DNA of 64,000 nt from Aphanomyces cochlioides. Lineage: Eukaryota; Oomycota; Saprolegniomycetes; Saprolegniales; Verrucalvaceae. This document shows, in pieces, positions 22,406-33,495 of this stretch. Below the pieces are notes generated by a model. It was not told the origin of the DNA. It saw only the letters and a list, made by a program, of their open reading frames with translations, and did no database searches. How positions within the stretch are numbered: the first letter of the stretch is position 1; each line of letters starts with the position of its first letter. Made by a program: the position numbers and the translations under genes. The stretch lies in assembly GCA_019828595.1 (NCBI GenBank), contig JAHQRK010000017.1:558001-622000 (forward strand), read 5' to 3'.

Positions 22406-25209
22406 TTAGGGTTGATCGTCCTCCAAATCGAGGGGATCAATTTCGTCGGCGTTCATGGAGTGGTGAGCTTTGCTGCAGAGCTCGTCGATGTGGTAATTGT
22501 TGGTGATGCTTTTGAGCATCGAGATGGCCGACAAGACGGGAGCCGGCAAAGTGAACTTCTCGAGATTGTCGCTGAAGTTTTCGATCAAAGCAAACAGCGA
22601 CCAGTCCGTCAAGCAGTTGGTGTCAGGCAATCTTGTTGCTTCTTGGTTCAATAGAACAGTCAGTGCCTCCGAGTTTGTGTAGAGGTCTGGGGCCTGATTT
22701 GAGAGGAATAAGTTAATCGTAGCAAGTGCAAAGAGGATGCGCTTGATCTCTGGTATGTCCGTGGTCAATTCTTCCAAGATTTCTGACGGGTGAATCTTGT
22801 ATTGAGCCATGAAGTTGACGTGATGTTTGTAGTTGTGAGGCTTGCCTTGAGCTTTTAACAAAGCCATCTTGCGCTCAATAGTCTTGGTTGCAACAAGTGA
22901 CTGAAACAAACTGAGATCTTCATCTTGTGCGTACATAGCATGTGCAACGAGCTGAGGATCATCTCGCAAAATGCGTTGACATTCGGTGATACTGCCTTCG
23001 ACTTTCTTATCTCGAATGATCTTCTTCGCCAATTCGAGGTGGGCTGCAGCAGACTTGTTAAGTCGTTGTTTCTTCGCTTTGCCTTTGGTCTTTTTCGGGC
23101 GTGGCGCACTTGAATCTTCCAATACAATTCGAGGCACTGCAAAGTCTTCAAACGAGAGTTCCACGTCGTCTTCTTCGAGGATATGAAAACGGTTGGATGT
23201 CGGCAGGGGATCCAAACGTGGGGACGAAGGCAAAGTACGTTTTGGAGCTGGTCCAGACCGGTAGCCCGTTACCAATTGAAGGTCCAGCGAGTTCTTGGGC
23301 TGCTCACTTGGTGGAGCAAGAGCGGGCGATTCGTTGGTAGACATTTCCACATCTTCTTGTTGTTTGTCTTGTCCATTGTTGTTAGGGGGATCGCTGTCAC
23401 CAGACATATCGACATCAGAGCCATGAGAAGGAGCTGTTGGCTGTGGTTGTTCATCTTGACCATCTCCAGATGCCTCAGTTGAGTCGGCCTTGCCTTCCGC
23501 ATTTGTTCCAGGGTCTTGATCATGATCGTCTCCATCATGTTCAGGATCTTTTTCTCCTGACGGAGGAGATTTTGCCGCTGCCTTGGCCGCTTTTGCCTTC
23601 GCTTTTTCAGCCTTGGCCTCTACACGTCGTGAAACAATCGACGGAGGCAATGTCTTGTTCAGAGCAGCGATCTTGTGCTGAAACACGACGACAAAAGGCT
23701 GACCCGACGGATCCGTAATGGTGATTTCGCCTTTGCCACCAAGTCGAAACGTTGTGCCTCCCATTTCCACGCACGTAGACAAGTTGTAACTTGAGATCAC
23801 AATGGTCTGTGGGTTCTTCTTGTGGATCAAAATGTTCGGAAATTTGGAGCCCCATAACGAACCAGGATTTTCCTTGACAAATTGATCGCAGATGACTTTT
23901 TCGGACCAGTCCTTGTAGGCTTCGCCCAACTTGACTGTGAGCTCGTACACTTGGGACTGGGGAGTGAGCAAAATGTTTTCAATGAAGGCGTCCATGTCAC
24001 CAGAGTCTTTGTAGAATGCGTCCGCCATGGCCTCGCATCGCGCAATATCGTCATCGGCAATAGCATGAGCACCAGTGTTGCGATGTTTCGCGCCTTTGGG
24101 GGCATTGCCTTGCTTGGCATCTTTCTTGGACGAAGCTGAATCCTTGCCGGGAGCCTTTTGCGTCCATGGATTGGCCTTTTCAGCGTTTTGTTGCTCTTGA
24201 TCGCCTTGTATTTTGTCTGGCGCGGTAGGAGGATCAACAGCGCCATTTCCTTGAGCAACGGATTTGTCGACAATGTCTTGATTTGACTGGTCATTGTCAT
24301 TGTTTGTCGATTGTTCCTCTTGAATAACTTCTCCAGGAGTATCACACGGCTTCGCTTGGCCGTTAATGTCGCCTGACCCATCAACCTCAGAGTGAATTTG
24401 AGTATTTCCCTCGTCGGTTAAGGCCTCGGTTTCAGTAGAATCCTTCCCCTCGGCGTCTCCAGAGACCATATCCACGTCCTCTTGAGATTTTTCTTCTTCT
24501 TCCTCTCCCGTTCTAGGAGGCTCAGCACAGGGGGCGACGCGGTTGGTGGCTGCTGGCTCAGTCCCATTGGTCACGAGAAAGGCCGGGGCCAGACCCCCAG
24601 TGACAGGGGTAGAAAGGGAATCCATGCCATCCCCGCAGCACGGTGACTGGGGTACACCATTGCTCCGGCGAGAACCCAAATCGGGATACCGCCCCCGCCC
24701 CTCCGAAGAGGCCCCTGGGGGGAAGTAGACAGAACCGCAGGGTGTGCCCCTAGGGGGGGCCTCGTAGCCTCTAGGGCTGGCATGGACCCCGTTTTCTCGC
24801 CGCCTTCACTGGGGATCGACTCCAATTGGAGTCCAGGGAAGCAGCCACCACAGGCACAAGGCCCCAGTGGTTCGCCCTCCTGAGTGAGGGCTTCGCTAGA
24901 CAAGTTAACGACAGTGGTCTGGGGGTCAACCACTGACCCACTGAGGTTGACCCCCCCTGGAACTCCGGCGAGTGGAGCACCAGGTGAAGCGCTGGTGGAG
25001 CGAGACGCAGATTGGTCTCCAGAGACGCTGTTGGGGTCGAACTCGACCTCCACTTCGGCCCTAGGGTTAGGTGTAGCGACATTACTCACACCACTTCCGC
25101 CATCCTGATTGGACGACGAAAGTGGGTGAGGTGATACAATACCTGGAATGATGGTGACTCCGTGAGTGTTGGTCTCACGGAGCTCGGAACAGCTGTTGGC
25201 GTTGGACAT
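22406..25209 (-). pseudogene. LINE ORF1, deletion variant with frameshift (minus strand)
   Basis: This is a whole ORF1 on the minus strand, from ATG 25209 to the stop at 22406. It has the same 237-bp internal deletion as the ORF1 at 26061: FRLGGKGEITI joins residues that are about 80 apart in the long version. A one-base loss near 24752-24762, in the run encoding EATRAPP, shifts the frame, so no full-length protein is made. Its 5' UTR and terminus lie at 25210-25271. Confidence 0.85.
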
Positions 25210-25271
25210 TTTGAGCGCGGCGGCACTTGATAACTTCTTGACTTGAGGGGTACGAGGCAAATTCGGAAGTT

Positions 25272-25998
25272 TTTCACAATATCTCCAAGGCCTACGACAT
25301 GCTGGTTGGCACGTTTCAATTACGTGTTTGAGAAGTTTGTGGCTCGCTTGTCTTTGTGGCTCTACAAGGCTCGAACCATGGCCGGAAAAGTCACTATCCT
25401 GCACAGCATATGTCTGCCTGTGTTATGGTACCAACTGGCTTTTGTCCCTGCCGACAAAGACCTGGCCAAAAAGATCGACAAGGCCATGCTTCAATTTATG
25501 CATGGTGAAGAAATCAACCCATCCTCCTCTGTCCATGGCCTCCGTTTGATCAAAAAGGAGATCATATTCATGCCGAAGAAGTCCGGTGGCTTAGGCCTGC
25601 ACCATGCACTTGCTTTATGGCAACAACACAACCGCTCTGTCATGATCAGATGCATTCAAGCCATCACCACCCCACCCCGCAAGTCTGCCATGTCCGCCTG
25701 GATTACGCCGGGCTATACTCTCCTCGAGAAGGCTTTTCATCCATGGGGTTCCCCCCGAGATCTCCTCTTGGCAAATGGCTCTTCTGCATTCATCAGACAA
25801 CTGTACAAGAATCCCAATATCACTCCAATGTGGAAAGCCTTATTGAGTAGCTGGTTTGAATCCCGCTGGACTCCGTACGGCTGTCCAAATCACATCTCAT
25901 CTTTGGATGTTCCCCTTTGGCACAACTCGTATCTGCCTGGACTCGAAGACCTATACGATCAGTCCTCTACATCGACGCAAGACCAAGCCAATGTATTG
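25272..25998 (+). pseudogene. LINE ORF2 fragment lacking the RT core
   Basis: A short stretch of linker sequence (NISKAYDMLV) is joined at about 25305 to sequence after the RT core (ARFNYVFEKF onward), removing about 1450 bp that includes all RT catalytic motifs. It then continues to QDQANVL and is cut at 25998 by the 5' terminus of the next element. The fragment is the spacer of the large inverted repeat. It reads through in frame into the following ORF1, but that fusion is a by-product of the junction. Confidence 0.8.
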
Positions 25999-26060
25999 AA
26001 CTTCCGAATTTGCCTCGTTCCCCTCAAGTCAAGAAGTTATCAAGTGCCGCCGCGCTCAAA

Positions 26061-28865
26061 ATGTCCAACGCCAACAGCTGTTCCGAGCTCCGTGAGACCA
26101 ACACTCACGGAGTCACCATCATTCCAGGTATTGTATCACCTCACCCACTTTCGTCGTCCAATCAGGATGGCGGAAGTGGTGTGAGTAATGTCGCTACACC
26201 TAACCCTAGGGCCGAAGTGGAGGTCGAGTTCGACCCCAACAGCGTCTCTGGAGACCAATCTGCGTCTCGCTCCACCAGCGCTTCACCTGGTGCTCCACTC
26301 GCCGGAGTTCCAGGGGGGGTCAACCTCAGTGGGTCAGTGGTTGACCCCCAGACCACTGTCGTTAACTTGTCTAGCGAAGCCCTCACTCAGGAGGGCGAAC
26401 CACTGGGGCCTTGTGCCTGTGGTGGCTGCTTCCCTGGACTCCAATTGGAGTCGATTCCCAGTGAAGGCGGCGAGAAAACGGGGTCCATGCCAGCCCTAGA
26501 GGCTACGAGGGCCCCCCCTAGGGGCACACCCTGCGGTTCTGTCTACTTCCCCCCAGGGGCCTCTTCGGAGGGGCGGGGGCGGTATCCCGATTTGGGTTCT
26601 CGCCGGAGCAATGGTGTACCCCAGTCACCGTGCTGCGGGGATGGCATGGATTCCCTTTCTACCCCTGTCACTGGGGGTCTGGCCCCGGCCTTTCTCGTGA
26701 CCAATGGGACTGAGCCAGCAGCCACCAACCGCGTCGCCCCCTGTGCTGAGCCTCCTAGAACGGGAGAGGAAGAAGAAGAAAAATCTCAAGAGGACGTGGA
26801 TATGGTCTCTGGAGACGCCGAGGGGAAGGATTCTACTGAAACTGAGGCCTTAACCGACGAGGGAAATACTCAAATTCACTCTGAGGTTGATGGGTCAGGC
26901 GACATTAACGGCCAAGCGAAGCCGTGTGATACTCCTGGAGAAGTTATTCAAGAGGAACAATCGACAAACAATGACAATGACCAGTCAAATCAAGACATTG
27001 TCGACAAATCCGTTGCTCAAGGAAATGGCGCTGTTGATCCTCCTACCGCGCCAGACAAAATACAAGGCGATCAAGAGCAACAAAACGCTGAAAAGGCCAA
27101 TCCATGGACGCAAAAGGCTCCCGGCAAGGATTCAGCTTCGTCCAAGAAAGATGCCAAGCAAGGCAATGCCCCCAAAGGCGCGAAACATCGCAACACTGGT
27201 GCTCATGCTATTGCCGATGACGATATTGCGCGATGCGAGGCCATGGCGGACGCATTCTACAAAGACTCTGGTGACATGGACGCCTTCATTGAAAACATTT
27301 TGCTCACTCCCCAGTCCCAAGTGTACGAGCTCACAGTCAAGTTGGGCGAAGCCTACAAGGACTGGTCCGAAAAAGTCATCTGCGATCAATTTGTCAAGGA
27401 AAATCCTGGTTCGTTATGGGGCTCCAAATTTCCGAACATTTTGATCCACAAGAAGAACCCACAGACCATTGTGATCTCAAGTTACAACTTGTCTACGTGC
27501 GTGGAAATGGGAGGCACAACGTTTCGACTTGGTGGCAAAGGCGAAATCACCATTACGGATCCGTCGGGTCAGCCTTTTGTCGTCGTGTTTCAGCACAAGA
27601 TCGCTGCTCTGAACAAGACATTGCCTCCGTCGATTGTTTCACGACGTGTAGAGGCCAAGGCTGAAAAAGCGAAGGCAAAAGCGGCCAAGGCAGCGGCAAA
27701 ATCTCCTCCGTCAGGAGAAAAAGATCCTGAACATGATGGAGACGATCATGATCAAGACCCTGGAACAAATGCGGAAGGCAAGGCCGACTCAACTGAGGCA
27801 TCTGGAGATGGTCAAGATGAACAACCACAGCCAACAGCTCCTTCTCATGGCTCTGATGTCGATATGTCTGGTGACAGCGATCCCCCTAACAACAATGGAC
27901 AAGACAAACAACAAGAAGATGTGGAAATGTCTACCAACGAATCGCCCGCTCTTGCTCCACCAAGTGAGCAGCCCAAGAACTCGCTGGACCTTCAATTGGT
28001 AACGGGCTACCGGTCTGGACCAGCTCCAAAACGTACTTTGCCTTCGTCCCCACGTTTGGATCCCCTGCCGACATCCAACCGTTTTCATATCCTCGAAGAA
28101 GACGACGTGGAACTCTCGTTTGAAGACTTTGCAGTGCCTCGAATTGTATTGGAAGATTCAAGTGCGCCACGCCCGAAAAAGACCAAAGGCAAAGCGAAGA
28201 AACAACGACTTAACAAGTCTGCTGCAGCCCACCTCGAATTGGCGAAGAAGATCATTCGAGATAAGAAAGTCGAAGGCAGTATCACCGAATGTCAACGCAT
28301 TTTGCGAGATGATCCTCAGCTCGTTGCACATGCTATGTACGCACAAGATGAAGACCTCAGTTTGTTTCAGTCACTTGTTGCAACCAAGACTATTGAGCGC
28401 AAGATGGCTTTGTTAAAAGCTCAAGGCAAGCCTCACAACTACAAACATCACGTCAACTTCATGGCTCAATACAAGATTCACCCGTCAGAAATCTTGGAAG
28501 AATTGACCACGGACATACCAGAGATCAAGCGCATCCTCTTTGCACTTGCTACGATTAACTTATTCCTCTCAAATCAGGCCCCAGACCTCTACACAAACTC
28601 GGAGGCACTGACTGTTCTATTGAACCAAGAAGCAACAAGATTGCCTGACACCAACTGCTTGACGGACTGGTCGCTGTTTGCTTTGATCGAAAACTTCAGC
28701 GACAATCTCGAGAAGTTCACTTTGCCGGCTCCCGTCTTGTCGGCCATCTCGATGCTCAAAAGCATCACCAACAATTACCACATCGACGAGCTCTGCAGCA
28801 AAGCTCACCACTCCATGAACGCCGACGAAATTGATCCCCTCGATTTGGAGGACGATCAACCCTAA
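26061..28865 (+). CDS. LINE ORF1 protein, deletion variant (open)
   Basis: An open frame of 934 aa starts at the family ATG (MSNANSCSEL). It is the only ORF1 in the window that is both uninterrupted and complete at both ends, but it lacks 79 residues in the middle (between FRLGGK and EITITDP). The frame is also open upstream across the junction with the preceding ORF2 fragment, to 25917. I chose 26061 because all copies share this ATG 62 nt after the element terminus. An RNA-binding nucleoprotein role is expected from family position; no domain was recognised. Loss of the VPKYSRYGNNYYVTF region may remove part of a folded domain. Confidence 0.8.
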   Translation: MSNANSCSELRETNTHGVTIIPGIVSPHPLSSSNQDGGSGVSNVATPNPRAEVEVEFDPNSVSGDQSASRSTSASPGAPLAGVPGGVNLSGSVVDPQTTVVNLSSEALTQEGEPLGPCACGGCFPGLQLESIPSEGGEKTGSMPALEATRAPPRGTPCGSVYFPPGASSEGRGRYPDLGSRRSNGVPQSPCCGDGMDSLSTPVTGGLAPAFLVTNGTEPAATNRVAPCAEPPRTGEEEEEKSQEDVDMVSGDAEGKDSTETEALTDEGNTQIHSEVDGSGDINGQAKPCDTPGEVIQEEQSTNNDNDQSNQDIVDKSVAQGNGAVDPPTAPDKIQGDQEQQNAEKANPWTQKAPGKDSASSKKDAKQGNAPKGAKHRNTGAHAIADDDIARCEAMADAFYKDSGDMDAFIENILLTPQSQVYELTVKLGEAYKDWSEKVICDQFVKENPGSLWGSKFPNILIHKKNPQTIVISSYNLSTCVEMGGTTFRLGGKGEITITDPSGQPFVVVFQHKIAALNKTLPPSIVSRRVEAKAEKAKAKAAKAAAKSPPSGEKDPEHDGDDHDQDPGTNAEGKADSTEASGDGQDEQPQPTAPSHGSDVDMSGDSDPPNNNGQDKQQEDVEMSTNESPALAPPSEQPKNSLDLQLVTGYRSGPAPKRTLPSSPRLDPLPTSNRFHILEEDDVELSFEDFAVPRIVLEDSSAPRPKKTKGKAKKQRLNKSAAAHLELAKKIIRDKKVEGSITECQRILRDDPQLVAHAMYAQDEDLSLFQSLVATKTIERKMALLKAQGKPHNYKHHVNFMAQYKIHPSEILEELTTDIPEIKRILFALATINLFLSNQAPDLYTNSEALTVLLNQEATRLPDTNCLTDWSLFALIENFSDNLEKFTLPAPVLSAISMLKSITNNYHIDELCSKAHHSMNADEIDPLDLEDDQP

Positions 28866-28943
28866 GGCTTCTATCCCCTGCTTCAATCCATTTCAACCTC
28901 CCCTCTGACCCCTCCATTCTACTCATTTTCATCTGTACTCGTG

Positions 28944-31900
28944 ATGATTGACAACAACTTCTCCGATGTCCCAACTGAACTCGTGGACTGGGACCCACAA
29001 ATCATCTCCCTCAACACCAATGGCTTCTCCAACAGTCATCGGTACATCCTCGACAAACTATCAAGTGTTCACGACGTTTCCTTTATCCAAGAAACCCGTT
29101 TCCGCACGCCAAGTCTCCACGACCGTGTTGCGTTCCATTGGCAACGCATCACAAACCACGAAGGCTCTTTGTTCTTTGAAGAGCCTATTTACCCTGAAGT
29201 ATTCACGTCGCCAGCCACTAGAGGTCTGGCTACGTTGATACATCCTCACTCTCCTTTGAAGAACGCCACTCAAGTCCCTCATGACAACCCAGTGCTTCGT
29301 GGTCGTTATCTACAAGTGCGATGTACTCTGGGTCCACTGACAGTCGTTCTCCACAATATCTATGCGCCGGCAGCCTTCCAAGAACGAGCAAGTTACTTCG
29401 AAGAATTGCCACGCGACTTATCTCCACATGCGCTCCACATTGTTGGAGGAGATTTCAACTGCACTCTCAACAAAGATTTGGATTCGTTGAGACCCAGTAC
29501 CTCCACCATGGCCGGCACCCTTCAACTGGAACAATGGATGCACAGTTTGTCTCTGGTGGATCTGTTTCGCCGTCAAAACCCCGTGGCACGAGCCTTCACA
29601 AGTCCCACACTCACCAACCGACTTGACTACATCTTTTGTTCGTCCACCTTGGCGGGTCTTCGTCATTGGAAGGCGACGCACATGCCACACGTTCCACAGG
29701 CTGATCACGTGGCTTGTCGTATCATCTCAAAGCGTCAAACATTGCGCCATGGCTCTGGATCATGGAAAGCTCCAACTTGGCTACTTCGTCTACCACGAGC
29801 GGCCGAGATTGTTCATGGATGTCTGGATCGATTTTTGGACAAGTCTCCATCATTCCACAATATCTCCAAGGCCTACGACATGCTGGTCAATGATATCCGC
29901 TCCCAACTCAAAGAATTCCATTCTCAACGATTGGAGAAACAACGTCTGCCGTTGAAGAAGTTAGCTGTCGAGATCGCTTCGCTTTTGCAAGTCCCCAACA
30001 TGCGTCAAGATTCAGTGCTGGTGGATCGAATGCGAGACCTTCAAAAGCAAATTCACGAGCTGCAAGATCGAGACAAGCAGTTTCGTCAAGACCAGGCGTT
30101 CCAACTTCACTTGTACAAAGCAGAGCGCTCGTCCAAGTTCCACTTCATGTCCCCTGTCCCTACCCCCTTGAAGAAGACAGTCTTCAAAGAGTTGGTGGAT
30201 GTCAATGGAAATGTTGTCTCCAATCAACAAGGCAGGTCTGACGTCCTGGTCGACTACTACAAGGACTTGTTTGCAGCTCCCGAGGTGCAGCGATCTGGAG
30301 ACGAAGTGTTGTCATTTCTGACCCCATTGACTCGACACAAGCAACTGCCAGAGCAAGCCCAGAAAGAGCTGTCGGCTCCCTTGCGCGCCAACGAGTTCTA
30401 TCATGCTATTCGACACAGCAGTTCGAACTCAGCGCCAGGTCCCAACGCTCTGCCATTCGAAGTCCTCAAACTTGCACCTCACAAGTGGTCGTTGGTATTG
30501 GAGCTGCTATTCACACACCAGCTCCATTCTCACCCTCGCTTGACTCCCATGCAACTTGTCAGTACGCTGGTGTTGCTGCACAAGAAAGGCCCCAAGTCAC
30601 AGGCCAAGAACTATCGGCCCATTAGCCTACTCAACACGGATGTGAAAATCCTGACGAGTATTCTGGCTTATCGACTCCAGCGCCACATTCGACACATCAT
30701 CCACCCGGACCAGCAAGGCTTTATCCGTCGAAGCAATATCCAAACCAATATTGCACGACTGGATGACATGCTGCACCACATCAAACTACACAGTCCGTCC
30801 TCGATGGTGGCACTGCTTGACTTTGAGAAAGCGTTTGATCGCGTGGACCACGCGTACTTGCTCCGCGTCCTCCGTCACTATGGCTTTCCCGAAACCTTTG
30901 TTGACATGGTTCGCGTACTGTACTCGGGCCGCAAGTCTCGCATCTTGGTGAACGGCTTCTTGTCCAAGCCAGTTCACATCTCACGCGGTGTGTTGCAAGG
31001 TGATCCACTGTCGCCACTTCTGTTTGTGAACGCTTTGGAACCGATGTGCCAACTCCTACGGCAACACTCCAACTATGGCATCAAGTGTGGGGATCGCTAC
31101 CACACTGGGAGTTACTTTGCCGACGACTCGCAACTCTATGCGGCAAATGAGACGTGCCTCCACCGGCAGCTTGCATTGGTTCAAACCTTTTGCGACAAGT
31201 CTGGTTTCCGACTCAACGTAGACAAGACACAGATTCTGACCTACAGCCAGTTGAATGGGAACCTTGCCTCACTACAAGTTACTTCCGACAGTCCCGTGAA
31301 GGCTCTTGGTATCTTGGTTGCGCCCAATCTTTCTCCATTGGCACGTTTCAATTACGTGTTTGAGAAGTTTGTGGCTCGCTTGTCTTTGTGGCTCTACAAG
31401 GCTCGAACCATGGCCGGAAAAGTCACTATCCTGCACAGCATATGTCTGCCTGTGTTATGGTACCAACTGGCTTTTGTCCCTGCCGACAAAGACCTGGCCA
31501 AAAAGATCGACAAGGCCATGCTTCAATTTATGCATGGTGAAGAAATCAACCCATCCTCCTCTGTCCATGGCCTCCGTTTGATCAAAAAGGAGATCATATT
31601 CATGCCGGAGAAGTCCGGTGGCTTAGGCCTGCACCATGCACTTGCTTTATGGCAACAACACAACCGCTCTGTCATGATCAGATGCATTCAAGCCATCACC
31701 ACCCCACCCCGCAAGTCTGCCATGTCCGCCTGGATTACGCCGGGCTATACTCTCCTCGAGAAGGCTTTTCATCCATGGGGTTCCCCCGAGATCTCCTCTT
31801 GGCAAATGGCTCTTCTGCATTCATCAGACAACTGTACAAGAATCCCAATATCACTCCAATGTGGAAAGCCTTATTGAGTAGCTGGTTTGAATCCCGCTGG

Positions 31901-32998
31901 ACTCCGTACGGCTGTCCAAATCACATCTCATCTTTGGATGTTCCCCTTTGGCACAACTCGTATCTGCCTGGACTCGAAGACCTATACGATCAGTGCTCTA
32001 CATCGACGCAAGACCAAGCCAATGTATTGGCTTCGCTTCACATCACGAAGTTGTCGCATTTGTTGACTCCGTGTCAGCGAGTTTGGCCAGCTTCGATCTT
32101 GTTCGACAAAATCAACCGTGCCTGCCGCCAAGCCAATTTTGTCCCTCCAACGAAACAATGGATCTCAATCTTGGTGACCAAGTTATCACGACTGTTTGAG
32201 ATTGTTTCTGAAGAGGATGCTCCCATGTTCCACTTGCCGACGCCAAGCTCTGAATGGATGGAATGGCACTGGATGATACACCCTGACTCGAGTCCGATCT
32301 TGTTGGCGTTTGCGACTTCGAAATCGGCTAAGATCAGAGCTTCTCCAGCTGTCAGCTCGTCCATTCTTCCTACCAAGCATCTCAACCTGCCATCCAACTT
32401 TTACGAAGACCCCAAGCGCCTTACCCAACTTGCCGCCTTCCTCCAACCCGACCACATTCTCCCTCGTCATGGAGAGTTCATTTTCAAGACCCTTCTCCGC
32501 GCCAACGCCATGCAATATCTGTTTCAGTACCAAGACCCCAAGCCGACGTGTGTCTTCTGTCGTGTCAATGAGACGTACGAGCATTTCCTGTTCTCTTGTG
32601 GATATGGTCAATCTGTTTGGTATTTCTTCAAGGCGATCCAGCGACTGCTCGAGTGTTCCTTTCCGTCGACTTGTCTGGAAATGTTCTACGAGACGCCCAA
32701 GCCGTCTGATGGATACTACATCCGTGGCTATCTGAAGATCTGGCCGATTGTCCGAGCCTGCGTATATTATCAAATATGGCTCCAACGCTCCGATCGCACC
32801 TTTCGACCCGACCTCACAGCGAAGAGTCCGATGGAAGTTGCCATTCATGCAGCCTCTTTGATCAAGCTACATCTACAACAGCTCCTGGTTGATCTCCCTC
32901 TCAAGAAGGGATACACCAAGGTATTCAATGTGCTCAAGCGTCTATCTTCGGACCCCTGGTTACGTCAACACATCATTCCTGACATCGTCGATGCATGA
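28944..32998 (+). pseudogene. LINE ORF2 with one frameshift
   Basis: ORF2 is complete from ATG 28944 to the stop at 32998 except for one missing C in a run (five instead of six) at 31783-31787. This shifts the frame after HPWGSP and yields a 977-aa truncated product. The endonuclease and RT motifs, including YFADDS, are intact upstream of the lesion; only the C-terminal third with the zinc knuckle is lost. A homopolymer change is also a common sequencing error, so this copy could be functional in reality. Confidence 0.88.
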
Positions 32999-33146
32999 GT
33001 GAGCATGACGACTCACTCACTTCATCTCCTGTTCGAATGACCACTTTGCCATATTCTGTTTTCCAAGTTCTATTTATACGGTACGAGGCAAATGAGTAAG
33101 TCATCAGGGCCTTTGCTCAAAACTAAGGTTAATTCAACTCATGTAA

Positions 33147-33495
33147 CCACTTTTTCTCCACTTTTGGTACCCACGTGCCACATGCAGATCTCGACCCCAT
33201 CGAGATACCCACTCGCCGCGTCTGGCATGTTTGAAAGGTGTCATGCTCGTGTGGTGGACGACCAAGCACCAACTTGGTCCGAAATCAACACACGATAGTC
33301 CCAAGCATACTCCACAAACTGCATCTCGATGCCACTTTTTCTCCACTTTTGGTACCCACGTGCCACATGCAGATCTCGACCCCATCGAGATACCCACTCG
33401 CCGCGTCTGGCATGTTTGAAAGGTGTCATGCTCGTGTGGTGGACGACCAAGCACCAACTTGGTCCGAAATCAACACACGATAGTCCCAAGCATAT
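33147..33495. repeat. 185-bp tandem duplication in integrase remnant
   Basis: The sequence starting CCACTTTTTCTCCAC at 33147 recurs at 33332 with a 185-bp period. About 164 bp are duplicated (33147-33310 and 33332-33495) and look identical, with 21 bp of extra sequence between. It lies immediately next to the 3' terminus of the LINE at 33146. Confidence 0.9.

Larger units (their letters stand above)
20416..30855. repeat. Large inverted repeat of LINE sequence
   Basis: The left arm, 20416-25270 (minus-strand LINE, 5' end inward), and the right arm, 25999-30855 (plus-strand LINE, 5' end inward), are each about 4.86 kb. They are separated by 0.73 kb of unrelated-orientation ORF2 sequence. Both arms run from the LINE 5' terminus to the same place in ORF2, the motif A codons before YLLRVL. 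They share the 237-bp ORF1 deletion, the extra Glu codon and other variants. They also differ by a scatter of substitutions and one frameshift, which argues against a simple read-palindrome artefact. Confidence 0.85.
25999..33146 (+). mobile_element. Full-length LINE with ORF1 deletion and ORF2 frameshift
   Basis: The element runs from AACTTCCGAATTTG to ACTCATGTAA and is 7148 bp long. It has a 62-nt 5' UTR, ORF1, a spacer of about 78 nt, ORF2 and a 3' UTR. Adding its 237-bp ORF1 deletion gives the same total as the element ending at 19184. The left flank is an ORF2 fragment and the right flank is an old gypsy integrase remnant, so there is no matching target duplication and at least one boundary has been rearranged since insertion. 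Confidence 0.9.

Noticed and set aside
25917..28865. One long ORF joining an ORF2-frame peptide to ORF1
   Set aside because: The extra N-terminal residues come from reading across the junction of two LINE fragments; all other copies start at the shared ATG 62 nt after the element terminus.
20416..30855. Dismissing the palindrome as a sequencing adapter artefact
   Set aside because: The arms differ by a frameshift and many substitutions and are separated by a rearranged spacer, which a read-back artefact would not produce; still worth confirming with reads.
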